Source: Silene latifolia (lineage: Eukaryota; Streptophyta; Magnoliopsida; Caryophyllales; Caryophyllaceae). From it: a stretch of DNA of 64,000 bases. Position 1 is the first letter of the stretch, and each line of letters opens with the position of its first letter. The stretch spans positions 8,510,001-8,574,000 of the forward strand of contig NC_133526.1 in assembly GCF_048544455.1 (NCBI RefSeq), read 5' to 3'. Below are positions 11,201 to 21,783 of this stretch, one piece after another. Position numbers and translations under genes: made by a program. The notes under the pieces are model-generated. The model was not told the origin of the DNA, ran no database searches, and saw only the letters and a program-made list of their open reading frames with translations.

Positions 11201-13795
11201 TTCTGTTTAGGATTAAAAGGAGTGTTCTGATTCCATATTTCCAATGGAGTCAAAGATTCATTACTCTTTGGTTCTGGATTATGATGGAATAAAGCAAAAT
11301 GGCTCACTAAAGTGGCTACACTTCTTTCTCTTGTGAAGTAGTGGTCCTTCAATGCAGTTCTCGACGCAATTTTCATCTTGGGTCATTCGGAAACAGCCTC
11401 TTTGTGTTGCTAACACAAGGGTAAGGCTGCGTACATCCGACCCCCCCTTACCCCGCAATTTGCGGGAGCCATTGAGGCACTGGGGTATTTTGTTGTTGTT
11501 GATTAAAAGGAGTGTTCTAGTGGAATTGCTTTTAATGCCTGGCATTACTAACTAAAATGAGAACCTTCTTCTTTTCAGGTTGATTTCAATTTGCCAGAGC
11601 GGTTTGATATTACATATGTGGACTCCAATTCAGAAAAGAAACGCCCCATCATGATCCATAGAGCGGTACTTGGATCTTTGGAAAGGTTTTTCGGAGTTCT
11701 CATAGAGCATTATGCTGGGGACTTTCCATTGTGGTTGTCACCTGTACAAGCTCGTGTCCTGCCTGTAACTGACACACAGGTGAGTCCTTGTTTGCAGATT
11801 ATAATAGGGTCCTGTGCAACAATTAATTGAGCACAAATTCATTGTTATGTGATTGATTTGGTCTGCATACTGTTTTATTGTGTGTCTGGAAACTAAGTTT
11901 CGTGAGTAAATTCCAGAATAGGCTGTATCTGGTGTCTGGAAATTCAAAAAAAAAAGGGAATTGGATTTGGCCCAAAGTTTCCATTCAATTCCAAATGGAT
12001 CTAAAAACTCATTTTTCTTAAGTTGTGCCCACTCCCATGTCATTTGAGTTCATTGCCCAATTAATCTGTCTCCTTTTCCCTTTCCCCCTCTTCCCCGAAG
12101 CAGCTACCACGGTGCAGTCCATCTCCCTACCCAGCACCCTAACCCATGACGGAACAATCCTCCTTTCCAGACATCACTCTCAGTCCCTTATCCTTCCCTC
12201 TAAGTGTGCCCTTTAGGCGTCATTCAAGCAGACCGTTCTTGCTTTATGTTCCCGCCTGCTCTCCCACCTTCTTCAAAATACTTGCCTTAAAAACCTTGGA
12301 CAGTCTCAACTACTCCCTCCCGGCCTCCCCTACTACCACACTGCTGCCTCTCCAAGACTACCCCCGGCTTCGTCGTCATCCTCCCTCCACTGACCTCTCC
12401 CACAATTTCAGTAACACGTGGCCACCACTTCCTAGTTCCTACACTCTCCCATGATGCCTCCATATCCTAGGTCGTCCGATGGTGTGACCAGACTGACCGC
12501 TGGATCCCTCCTCCAACCATCGTCCGACTTCATGATCTCCTACATTTCCTTCTTCTCTTCTTTCTTCATTTAGGCTGACTGTTGTCTGAGTTCAACTACA
12601 GTAGTGGGAGAAGCGGTGGGAAGATTTTTTCTTTTTTTGGTTGAGGGGTTGAAAAAGTGAAGGGAGAAAGGTAGTTGAGTACTTGAGTGTATCCAACCAT
12701 GATTTCAGGAAGTTGAAATCATATGAATACAATTCCATGTCCGCAAACACGAAGGTATTAAACCTAGGTCTTGAAACCGTATTACGATTGCTTTGTTAAG
12801 GTTTTGAAGATTACAGGCTTACCAGTACCACCATCTGAGGTGCAACTAGATTATGCTCCAATGACCGATTCGGTCATCTGAAACTGATACTGAATACCAT
12901 GCCAAACGCTATCTTATGGAAGCTGGAAGGAAGAATTATGAGTTAAATGTATTTTAAAGTCCTTTTAGTTTAGGGATTGCAAGAAGATTTGAGACGGTGG
13001 ATAGAAAAAAAAATATAGCGTTGGTGTTGGGTAATAAAAGGACTTAACACCTAAGTGAAAGTAGGAGCTTCTGTAAGAGAAGCTGTTTTGAGATAATTAT
13101 TCTAGACTAGGTTCTATCTAATACTAGCAAATTTCTTGTTTGAGGTTTCTTAGTTTTTATCTTGCCAGATTTTTTGTCTTAAACTAGTCATGTGTATAAA
13201 TACCACATACTCATGGAGAGGTCCGAGGGCAGATCGTAGAACTTTTTCTTTACTTGTCCTTGTCGGTTTTCTTCGTAGCATTACCGTCACCAGTGTTTGG
13301 TGACTGAATTACTGTTAATTTTTCTTTTTCTCTGTTTTTGAGTCGTCACTTCAGGAGTTATGATGAACGACTTTCTATTACTCCCTCTGTTCCAACTTCC
13401 AATCATTTGTTTACCTTTAATTAAAATACCCCTCCCAAAAAATAAAATAGGTGAACATATGATTGGGACAAAAGGAGTAAAGGTAACTTCACACACGGAA
13501 AAGATATCACTAACCGACGTCATAAATTCTGCAGCTTGAATACTGCAATGAGGTGGTGGAAGAACTCAAGGCAAATGGCGTTCGTGCTGAAGTTTGCCAT
13601 GGTGAGCGTCTGCCGAAACTCATCCGAAACTCAGAGAAGCAGAAAATTCCATTAATGGCGGTTGTGGGACCCAGAGAGGTGGAGACGCAATCTGTGACTG
13701 TTAGGTCGAGATTTGGAGGAGAACTAGGGACAATGCCGGTCACTGAGTTTAAATCCAGGATTAACAAGGCAGTTCTGGACAGAGCCTCTTTCTGA
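5292..13795 (+). CDS. threonyl-tRNA synthetase, organellar (plastid/mitochondrial), eight exons
   Basis: The enzyme charges tRNA-Thr with threonine. Exons: 5292-5597, 6758-6904, 7014-7161, 8381-8634, 10097-10474, 10771-11079, 11579-11779, 13535-13795; all introns are GT-AG and the joined frame is open for 667 residues. Residues 1 to about 80 are rich in Ser, Thr, Phe and Arg with few acids, as in a transit peptide; a second Met at residue 7 could also start. The editing (tRNA-SAD) domain begins at once, with H101/H105 (HTCAH) and C208/H212 (CAGPH). No TGS domain precedes it, as I recall for plant organellar ThrRS. The class II core follows: FWHPKG, MNCPYH, the motif 2 region [23 protein letters not shown] (split here by an intron after FTQ) and the motif 3 region in exon 7. 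Expected zinc ligands are C364, H415 and H541. The anticodon-binding domain fills exon 8. It looks intact. Arabidopsis At2g04842 is the likely orthologue by recall. Confidence 0.95.
5697..5765 (+). repeat. SINE fragment in ThrRS intron 1
   Basis: About 45 bases here match the middle of the two full-length SINEs in introns 3 and 6 (a GGGTCATTC..AAAC.GCCTCTTTG core). Neither the head nor the (TTG)n tail is complete. It is an old partial copy in sense orientation. Confidence 0.55.
7831..8100 (-). mobile_element. full-length SINE (family 1) in ThrRS intron 3
   Basis: About 270 bp in antisense orientation to the host gene. It is bounded by a perfect 19-bp target-site duplication (aattaagacaactaagaaa at 7812-7830 and 8101-8119). 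The (CAA)n run at its left edge is the complement of a (TTG)n tail. The 3' half carries GTAAGGCTGCGTACATCCGA followed by CCCC, a core I recall from Au-like plant SINEs. I did not find convincing A and B boxes in the head. Copy 2 is at 11229-11500 in the opposite orientation. Confidence 0.88.
9440..9690. repeat. (CA)n/(CACG)n alternating purine-pyrimidine minisatellite in ThrRS intron 4
   Basis: About 250 bp of CACACA mixed with CGCGC, CACCCA and CTCGCA words. Almost the whole tract alternates pyrimidine and purine, the pattern known to favour left-handed (Z) DNA. Open reading frames of 68-155 codons over it are by-products of the repeat. Confidence 0.9.
11229..11500 (+). mobile_element. full-length SINE (family 1) in ThrRS intron 6
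   Basis: About 272 bp in sense orientation, flanked by a perfect 18-bp target-site duplication (gattaaaaggagtgttct at 11211-11228 and 11501-11518). It ends in (TTG)n. It closely matches the intron 3 copy over its full length, so the two form a long inverted pair within one transcript. Confidence 0.9.
11780..13534. other. ThrRS intron 7 (1.75 kb): pyrimidine-rich block and small Stowaway MITE
   Basis: The stretch 12060-12560 is strongly C/T-rich and looks like part of an unassigned repeat. At about 13381-13480 a 100-bp inverted-repeat element starts CTCCCTCTGTTCC and ends GGGACAAAAGGAG next to TA, which are Stowaway (Tc1/mariner) marks. No coding exon is lost between exons 7 and 8, because the protein reads straight from LPVTDTQ into LEYCNEV. 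Confidence 0.6.
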
Positions 13796-13921
13796 CCTTT
13801 TTGATCATTCAAGTCTCATACAATACTACGTAGGAAACAAACCCCATACACAAATTGGATTATGTTTTAGTACCACTATTCTAAAATTCAATTTTCATCA
13901 TAATTCCTTGTATTAAAGATG

Positions 13922-13922
<1 letters not shown>

Positions 13923-13963
<41 letters not shown>
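13923..13963. repeat. poly(T) tract, 41 bases
   Basis: Uninterrupted T-run about 130 bases after the ThrRS stop codon. It may be the reverse-complement tail of a retroposed sequence or a slipped tract; I cannot define an element on its right. Confidence 0.8.
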
Positions 13964-13967
<4 letters not shown>

Positions 13968-14050
13968 CATGGGAGTAGTTTCATCACTTTCACTTGTTTT
14001 ACATTAATTCCACACCAAAAGTAAAATAAAAAAATATCGATGTAGTTTGC

Positions 14051-14564
14051 AGAGAGTGATAGAGCACGATATGAGATTTCTGGGGCTTGAGGAGAGTATG
14101 GTGACGGAGAGGGCACAATGGAGGGAAATGATACATGATGATTTTTAGTATTTGATACTTTTTGGACATATTTAGTGTTTTTATTTAATTTAAAAAAAAT
14201 TAAATTATTTGTTCTTCTCTCCTTTATTACATTTTTTTACCGACCACTTTCTTGTATATTTTACTTGGTTTACTTTTAAGGCATTCCGGATCCCTGATTC
14301 TATTTCGGTTTTTAAAATTGTTTTAATTTTTTCTCTCGATTTAAATTTTAAGTTTTTATAAAAGAAATCTGAAATTCGATTTTAAAACCTGTAAGTTTAC
14401 CTTGACTTTCCATTACATTTTCGTTCTCCCTTTTGTTTTTCATTTTCCCTTTTCTATTCGCTTTTTGAGGTGTGCGTTCACCTATGGACGGTTCTAAAGG
14501 ATGATTCATGTCAGCCGACCCCAAATCATTTTGGGATTAAGGCTCTGATGTTGTTGTTGTTGTA
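14051..14564 (+). mobile_element. SINE family 2 copy inside a 514-bp insertion
   Basis: A 15-bp direct repeat, tatcgatgtagtttg, lies at 14036-14050 and 14565-14579 and looks like a target-site duplication. The right end of the enclosed sequence is a family 2 SINE (about 14410-14564) that ends GGGATTAAGGCTCTGATG plus (TTG)n, the same family as the copy at 16391-16550. The 350 bases on the left (14051-14400) are AT-rich and not part of the SINE as seen in the other copy. Confidence 0.6.
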
Positions 14565-14579
14565 TCGATGTAGTTTGTA

Positions 14580-15510
14580 GACCTAGCAAACGTGTCGGTG
14601 TGTCAACGAGTTGGGATCCAAAACTTGATAACATTTTTACGGGATGCATTGGAATTAAATGAGTGAAATGGAGTTGAAATGAAATTAGGTTAAAACTACA
14701 CCTAATAAATAGATGAACCGGGTTAGATTTGGGTCAGGTTAGTTCAGTTCAACCTAGGTTATTTTAGGTCAGATCGGGGTGAATCGGGTAATTCTAGGTA
14801 AGGCAATTAAGGTATGTTATTATCAAGTTCTTTAGGGATAATAGTTAGTTTGTAAGAATAAAGATTCCGATCGGGTCATATTAGTTTGGGGTTAATTCGA
14901 TTTACGGGTCATACTCCGGTCAAAACTCAAAACTCCATATATTACCATCTGCTAATCGTAATTCGTATCTAACCCGATTACCATCAATTCTATAGTTTCT
15001 GAGCATTATAATAAAATTTTTAAGTTTTGTTTTAAAAATAATTAGGAAAATGATAAATACAGCCCTAGGGCTGTATTTAAAGTGCCAAAAAAAAATGAAA
15101 ACCTTAAATCAAGCATTAATGACATCAATTTACGCGTAATTGTGTCTTAAATTCCTAATTTAATTTCATTTTGGGAAGTAATTTAGTTCTTTAGGGCTGT
15201 ATTTATCATTACCGTAAAAATTATGAGTTTTATGATAAAGTTTATTTACTTAAACATTAAGTTCTAAAAAAAGTACAATAAACTCAAAAACATTACATAT
15301 AAATTTAGTAAAATTTGAGTTTTGATGGAAAATAAAATAAAATTTAACTTATAAATTTTTAATAAGCTCAAAAAAATATACATATGCTCAAAAATAAATA
15401 AAATTCAAGATAATAAGCTCAAAAAAATATAAATATATGCTCAAATAAAAAAAAAAGAAAAAAAAAGAACAAAAGCAGTTTGTTGAGGGAAAGATGCAGA
15501 GCCCACAGAC
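14580..15510. other. intergenic repeats: degenerate GGGTC-type words, AT-rich dispersed repeat
   Basis: 14700-14960 is built of degenerate words such as GGGTCAGG and GATCGGGT, of the same kind (complementary strand) as 58200-58580. 14990-15045 plus 15215-15440 resembles the AT-rich repeat at 55230-55500, both starting from a shared TTTCTGAGCATTATA. No gene is seen. Confidence 0.55.
15045..15214. mobile_element. 170-bp terminal-inverted-repeat MITE
   Basis: Ends GATAAATACAGCCCTA and TAGGGCTGTATTTATC are near-perfect inverted repeats. It interrupts a dispersed AT-rich repeat that runs on at both sides. The target duplication is unclear, so I do not assign a superfamily. Confidence 0.65.
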
Positions 15511-16388
15511 ATGGCAATTTCTGTTGCAAGAAACATGAGAGCATTCTCTCTATTTCATTCCTCTAACAATGGCGGAATTCCTATTTTCAATAGAATCCCG
15601 CTTCTCAGACCTCAACAACAACAATATAGAGCATACAGTTTCCTTAATTCCCATCTGAAAAACAAAATCTGTAATTCCAAACAATTTTACTTTCGACATT
15701 CTTACTCAACTTCTTCTTCTTCGTCTAATGGTTCTAAGAATGGATTTCTAAAATGGTATCTGAGAATGCTCGAAACTCGCCCATTTATCACCAAAAGCAT
15801 TTCTTCTTCCTTAATTTTCGGCGCTGCTGATGTTTCTTCTCAGGTTATTCTTTTCCTTGTATCAAATTTACAATTATTGTTTTTGTTGTTGTTGATTCTC
15901 TTATTTTCTGTCGATATTTATGAATTAGATAATCGTTGTTGCTGTTATAATTGATTCTCAGGGTAATTATTTCTTCTTGGGAATTTCTACGCTAGCTATA
16001 CCCCTAGTTTTTCGGTTTTCTAGGTCGTATTCCTTGCCTTTTGAAATTCTCATTGAAGACGGGCATCCAAATTAACGCAAAATCTCATTGAAGATGGGCA
16101 CTATTCGTCACAAGCTGAAGACGGATAGTGCCCCTCTCACAATATGCAAGTTGCACTATTCATGGGGTGCTCCATTTCCCCCCTACTTGCCCTCCCACTT
16201 GCCTTATTGTGAGAGGGACACTATCCGTCTTTAGCTTGTGACGAATAGTTTCCGTCACAAGTAAGACCAGCTGCCAGATTAATACAATAACAATTTGTAT
16301 ACCCATGAACTCTATACATTAGTCTATACCACGACCTCGTTGATTGTTCCCTCCGTCCCGGTCAATTGTTGTCCTTTGGTTTTGGCAC

Positions 16389-16423
<35 letters not shown>

Positions 16424-19400
16424 TCAGAGCCTTAATCCCAAAATGATTTGGGGTCGGCTGACATGAATCATCCTTTCGAACCGTCCATGGGTGAACGCAC
16501 GCCTCAAAATGCGAATAAAAAAGGGAAGATAAAAAACAAAAGGGGGAACCGTCCTTTGGTTTTGGCACAAAGACCAAGGAAAATCGAGGGGGCTAATAAC
16601 TACTCCGTAAATGACAAGTGGAATAAATTGAGTGTATATGATCAAATTGCTTATCAAGTTCATTCTTAAAATAGAAAGGACAACAATTGACGGAGATACC
16701 CAAAAATGGAAAAGGGCAACAAATGACCGGGTTTATGGGAGTATTTGATTTACCCAATTAACCCAGCCAATTCCTGATCTTTGTATACCCATGAACTTGC
16801 CTATCAATTCCTGATCTTCGTTATCATTTCATGCATCCTCAGAGGTTTTAATACTGTAGTAGTTTGCACTTGTACAAGATAGTTTATGATGCTTCTCATA
16901 GAGGAGGGTGACACGACGTTAATGGGTGAAAATGGAGGTTGAAGGAGGGTTGTTGGGTCTGGGGGAGGGAAGAAGGTAATGAAGAGAAGACATGATGGCG
17001 AGTAAGTACGAAGTTCAGGGCAGCAACACGTAGAATATAAAAAAGGCAGGGGTGCAACATGGAGTTTGTTGTCCTTTGCAGGGTACAACATAGAGTTACC
17101 TGTTGTTCTTTGTGTTATTTCTTCCTTTTGTGGGGCCATTACATTTGTGTGTCGTGTGAGGGTAGGTGGGGTGGACGACTTCATCTCCTTTAAGAGGCTC
17201 GTATATGGGTGCAAAACTTACAACTTTTGATCCATGATTCCTTGGTTATGAATTTTGATGACACTGTATGGAGATCAATAAGATCAAATGCTTAATTATT
17301 TGTGACTAGAAAGAAAAATTTGTTTATGAGATCAAGTGTAACTGGTTTCTGACTAGTGGCGGACCCAAGATTTGAACTTAGCGAGGGTAAAAAGTTTCAG
17401 CGAAGGCGAACAGTTAATGTGTTACAAGGTAAAATCGAAAAAAATTCGGAAATTGCAACTAAAAAGTTCGAAATTTTAATTCTCTTGTGGGGGCGAGCGC
17501 CCCTGCTAGCCACCCCTAACTCCACTGTTTCTAACATTTGGTGTTCTTGGTTGCTAAATTGAAGTCTGTAAAAGCCAAAAGATGATCCTAATCCTAGCTC
17601 AGTAAATAAGATCTGTTCATTTCGCTGCATAACATGAGAACAACTTATAATTGTACGTTTATCATCGGTAACTTCAAGTGGTATTGCTTGTTCTGTTCCG
17701 TAGAGGAAACTGGACTATGTTAGGCAATCAAGTCTTCAGTAAATACGAGACTTGATTATTTATATGATCTAGGACTTTATATAAAAGGGGGAGGGGGTAT
17801 GAACTTAACCGTTCTTCAAATCTGTCACTCACTTGATAAAAAAAGGCATTTTGATTCAATCTCTCAAATTGACCGACTGTTAGTCTGTTAAGGGGTTAAT
17901 AATACAACTTACTGACTCGAAGAATCTCTACAAACTATGTAGCTACTCAATTATAGAGAGAAATAAATCTGATTGAACAAGGCTCATTCCTGGTTCAGGA
18001 AAAGCTTGAGTTGAATGTGATTTCTCTAAATGGACTTTTGAGAGAACTGAGAAGGTTAAAGTATAATGACTTGCATTTCTATGCAATCTTGTTCTAGTAT
18101 CTAATATCTATTGAAAATGTTGGTGTTTTTCATAATATTACCTAAGGTTTTGGTAGCAGATTCTCACTCTTTCACAATCTGAATCATACGACATGATCCG
18201 TACACTGCGTATTGCTGCATATGGTTTGTTTATTATGGGACCATCTCAACATGTCTGGTTCAATAATCTCTCAAGGGTTTTACCTGGCCGCGATGTATTC
18301 ACAACTTTGAAGAAGATTTTCACGGGACAAGTTATCTATGGGCCTATTATGAATACAATTTTCTTCTCATACAACGCTGCTCTTCAAGGTAAACTAAATC
18401 TAATCATGCTTTAGCTATATTCATCAAAGTTTCCTTTTATTTATTCGGTAGATCAATCTGTTAACAGTTTCAGGAGAAGTCTCCAAAGTCTGAATTTAAT
18501 TTTATTCTTATACAATCCTGGAATGTTGCTTATTTTGCATTATTGATACTGGATGGTGATTAATGTTTCTTATCTAGCTTGTTAACATTTAGATGGTATG
18601 TTGGCATAAACATATTACACATACACCGGAAAACATTCTTTTATTCTACTAGCATTTTACCTTATTTTGGTGCCTGACAATAAAATCATTGTCTGTATTT
18701 TGTGTATAAAAAAGCTCTAAAAGTTATAACAAGGCACCAGAAACAAGATTTCTGGGTAATATTCTGACTGGTATGAATAAAAGGGTTGCACTGAAGAAGG
18801 TTTGTTTTCTGGGGAAATGTTTTTGCGTTTAATATTTGGCAAGAAGAAAATGATTCTGAAAAGCAGTTAATGTTATGACTCTCTGGCTTTCTACTCTTAG
18901 GAGTGTTCTGTTTTGTGATAAATTTCATGTTCTTGGCCTAAAAGAAAGCATCTTTGTGTCGTGCTCGTGATGTAAGAAACATTGTGTCAACACATAGAAG
19001 TAACCTAGCTTCAAGTTCATTTTGTCAATCCTTTTGTTGTCAAGGTGCTTACGTTGTTGTTTTGGTGTATCGTGTAAGGTGAAACAAAGGAGGACATTGT
19101 TGCTAGATTGAAGAGAGATCTTCTCCCGACGTTGAAGAATGGTCTTATGTATTGGCCAATGTGTGATTTCCTGACATTCAGATTTATCCCTGTCCATCTA
19201 CAGGTAACTAACTCTATTTGATTTGCGACCTTAAGTTTCTATGTTTCGAAAATTCACAGATTTTATTTACTTCTGGAAGTGGGAAACACTAGGACCCTTT
19301 CCCTTTTGTTTGATGGTCTGCTTTGACTATTAATCTCTAGAGATACAATTGTAGACTTTATCTCGTTTAAGAGCATACCCGTCGAAGTCAGTCAAAGGGA

Positions 19401-19750
19401 TAACACAAATAGGATGGAGAGGGCATTAAATACCGTCTGTAGTGTGTTTACTCTTTAATCTCGGTCACTGCACCATTAATGCAAAATGGTTCGATACTAC
19501 CTCAACAATAGAGCTTTTAATACTGTTATAAAACAATCAGACGATGTCATAGCGTTGATTAATACCATGTTTAGAGTGAAAATTATCGACTTGGCTTCTA
19601 AGAAGTGAGGTGTGTTGTGGATAATACTTGCGGCTAATGAAGTTATATTTTTGTGGGATTGGGCAGCCATTGGCAAACAGCTCTTTCGCGTACTTGTGGA
19701 CAATCTATTTAACTTACATGGCAAGCTTGAAGAAAGTCGGCGAGGACTGA
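15511..19750 (+). CDS. Mpv17/PMP22 family membrane protein, four exons
   Basis: Exons 15511-15843, 18160-18388, 19079-19203, 19667-19750; all introns end in AG and start with GT, and the frame is open for 256 residues. Residues 1 to about 85 are rich in Ser, Asn, Arg and Gln with no acidic block, as in an organelle targeting peptide. The family domain follows: WYLRMLETRPFITKSISSSL with GAADVSSQ, then GPSQHVWFNNLSRVLPG with FTGQVIYGP, then LKNGLMYWPMCDFLTF with FIPVHLQPL, and a C-terminal WTIYLTYMAS. Family members are small proteins with about four membrane spans in mitochondrial, peroxisomal or chloroplast membranes. The last exon is only 27 codons and is read in a different frame from the long open frame that covers it. 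Intron 1 holds several MITEs. The 3' end lies at the left edge of the segmental duplication. Confidence 0.9.
16065..16275. mobile_element. MITE with nested inverted repeats, GACGG type, in Mpv17 intron 1
   Basis: The left part contains GGGCACTATTCGTCACAAGC and the right part its near complement GCTTGTGACGAATAGTTTCC. A related copy is at about 53428-53619. The ends contain TCATTGAAGA, as in the other GACGG-type MITEs of the window. Borders are approximate. Confidence 0.7.
16348..16697. mobile_element. Stowaway-like MITE hosting a SINE
   Basis: The outer ends CTCCGTCCCGGTCAATTGTT and AACAATTGACGGAG are inverted repeats of Stowaway type. The family 2 SINE at 16391-16550 lies inside, so the MITE is the older insertion. 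Confidence 0.6.
16391..16550 (-). mobile_element. SINE family 2, complete, with perfect 20-bp target duplication
   Basis: 160 bp. The target-site duplication gtcctttggttttggcacaa is perfect at 16371-16390 and 16551-16570. The (CAA)n at the left edge is the tail seen from the other strand. Read on the minus strand the 3' part is CCGACCCCAAATCATTTTGG, then GGATTAAGGCTCTGATG and (TTG)n. GGTTCGAAAGG in the middle could be a B box of a pol III promoter. Confidence 0.92.
17354..17527. mobile_element. hAT-type MITE in Mpv17 intron 1
   Basis: 174 bp. Left end TAGTGGCGGACCC and right end complement CAGTGGAGTTAGGGG are of the hAT type (CAGTGGCGG). The flanks tttctgac (17346-17353) and tttctaac (17528-17535) are an 8-bp target duplication with one change, the length expected for hAT. 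Confidence 0.8.
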
Positions 19751-19803
19751 CGAATATTATCCTATTTTGCTGTAGACTTTTTCACACTTTGACACTTTAC
19801 TGA

Positions 19804-20109
19804 GAGCATCCACAATGGTAAGCAACAACTCAACTAGCTTAACTTTCCACATCACCTTTTTGAGCTATAACACTTTTAAGCTACAAACTCCTCCAATGGT
19901 TAAGCTATAAGAATTGTTGCTTAAATGAACTCAAATACATTTATTTAATTGGCATATATCACTTTGTGGGTCCATTTGAGCTACTAGCTCCATGGAGCTA
20001 GTTGCTCAAATTAAGCTAGTTCATGTGAAGCTCTCCAATGGTTGAGCAACTAGCTTGAAATTTTATGAATTTGCAAGCAAGTCCTTTTACTCAACCATTG
20101 GAGATGCTC
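19804..20109. mobile_element. MITE with GAGCATCC ends just after the Mpv17 stop codon
   Basis: 306 bp with ends GAGCATCCACAATGGT and ACCATTGGAGATGCTC, flanked by TGA on both sides (a 3-bp duplication). Three-base duplications and these ends suggest PIF/Harbinger. It lies 53 bases after the stop codon and so may be part of the 3' UTR. The downstream copy of this region (36.5-37.2 kb) lacks it. Confidence 0.75.
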
Positions 20110-21487
20110 TGAACTTACCAAGAATTTTGTTAGATAAATTAACTTCCCTTTAACCCTCTATCCGCCATTGAAGACGTTCCAAGGCTTGGAGGGTAGGGAG
20201 AAAAGGATTCAGGTTTCCAAATTGCTGGAAGTTATGAGCCACTTTGAGCTCTTGTTTGTGATAATATTAGAATTAGCGAATCCTGTATGAGACGGTCACG
20301 GTTTTATACATGAGATTCAGTATTCTCCATTTAATTACAAGACAGGATAAAATATCACATCTTCATCTCAATCACATTAATTTGGTTCTTTGGTTGACAA
20401 TTTAGTGGTTTTGAATTTTTGATGTTAAAAATCAGAAATTCAGTTTATCAATCCAGCCTTCATATTCTTCATCAAATATAGGTGGTTGGTTAGCATCAAA
20501 GAAAGATATACTTTCTTCAAAACAAAGTTTTGGATTACAATCCTTTGTGCTACTGAAGGATTTAAGCCCTTCATAATCTTCAACTCTTCCTTTTCTTCGA
20601 AGTCTCAAAAAATGCTCAACTTCTCAAATTTCTAAGATATACCCATATTATTCCTTATGTCCCTTCAAAAAAAAAAATAATAAAAAAAATAATGCTCCTA
20701 GTATGTAAACATTATGTCAAAAAAAAAAAAAGTATTCCTTATGTCCCTTTAAAAAAAAGAAAATAGTATGCCTTATGAGCCATACCCTGTGGGCTGTGTG
20801 TAAACTACTCTTTCCCATCCAGACCAAAGGTAATATGAACCTACTTTTCTCCTCACAAAAAAGTGGGTCTATGTTAGCTTTGATCTGGATAAAAGAAAGT
20901 ATTACTTTTACTGCTGCAAAAAAAATGTTTGCGTTGACTGAAAGATGCAAGCTATGTAATCCAAACTAGTAACATACTAACATTTGAGATGTACTGAAGT
21001 TTCATTTTCTACTTCGTATTATTCAAATTTAATCATTCAATACTCGTACATAACAACACAAAGTTTGAGTGAAGTTTGAGAAGGAAGGTTAAATTTTTGA
21101 GAGATCACTCTTTCATATTTTTAAGTTTTTCTAGTGATCTTTTTTATTAGTGTTGATCGTGTCACATTATGTCTCTTTAATTTTGTACCTGATTTTAAAA
21201 TTAACTGTCCCATTTTACTTTCTCCGTCTTGGTTATTTGTTTACCTATTCTATTTTGAGTGTCTCAATTGTTTACTGATGGCATACGAATTTTTGACCCA
21301 ATACCTTAGTGAGGCCCACAAGGAGATCGTCCCATGATCCAACAGGCCCAAGCCTAAATCCGAATGCTTATGCTCAGATCGACAACGCCGACTACCCAGA
21401 AGGAATTACATGATGAGACACTCAATTTATTTTTTTAACTAAAATCAAAGGGAAGAAAAGCACTCCCAACACAATTTATGTTTTATA
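20110..21487. other. intergenic, first copy of the duplicated segment
   Basis: No gene is seen. 20300-21065 reappears at 36754-37249, with a 300-bp deletion in the second copy (20566-20690 is among the missing parts). 21065-21487 reappears at 38845-39299. Several short A-runs lie at 20665-20760. Confidence 0.7.
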
Positions 21488-21783
21488 CTCCCTCCTATTC
21501 GCTATAATGTTCTCTCTTTCCCGAAACGGATTATTCAAGTAATGTTCCCTTTTCCTCTTATTTTATTCATCCTTCTCTCCTATCACCAAACCCCACACAA
21601 CTCTTTTACTCTTATTTTATTACTTTTCTTAATGTTTTGGCCCCACAACTTCTTATTTAACTTCAAATAATTCATCTCCCTCTCCTACCACCAACCCCAC
21701 CAATGTCCTTTATTCATTTTTAATAATATTCCTTAAGTATCGTGCCAAAGACAAAGGGGAACATTATAACGAATCGAAGGGAG
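21488..21783. mobile_element. Stowaway MITE upstream of peroxidase 1
   Basis: 296 bp; ends CTCCCTCCTATTCGCTATAA and TTATAACGAATCGAAGGGAG, flanked by TA. The orthologous position in the third copy also holds it (39300-39594), but the second copy is empty near 26702. Confidence 0.88.

Noticed and set aside
13913-14116. Frame ending in poly-Lys
   Set aside because: Created by the 41-base T-run read on the minus strand.
19612-19803. 63-codon plus-strand frame over the last Mpv17 exon
   Set aside because: Wrong frame; the real exon starts at 19667 and reads PLANSSFAYLWTIYLTYMAS.
21134-21337. 67-codon frame repeated at 38943-39146
   Set aside because: Conserved only because the whole segment is duplicated; no domain, no promoter, and equal conservation outside it.
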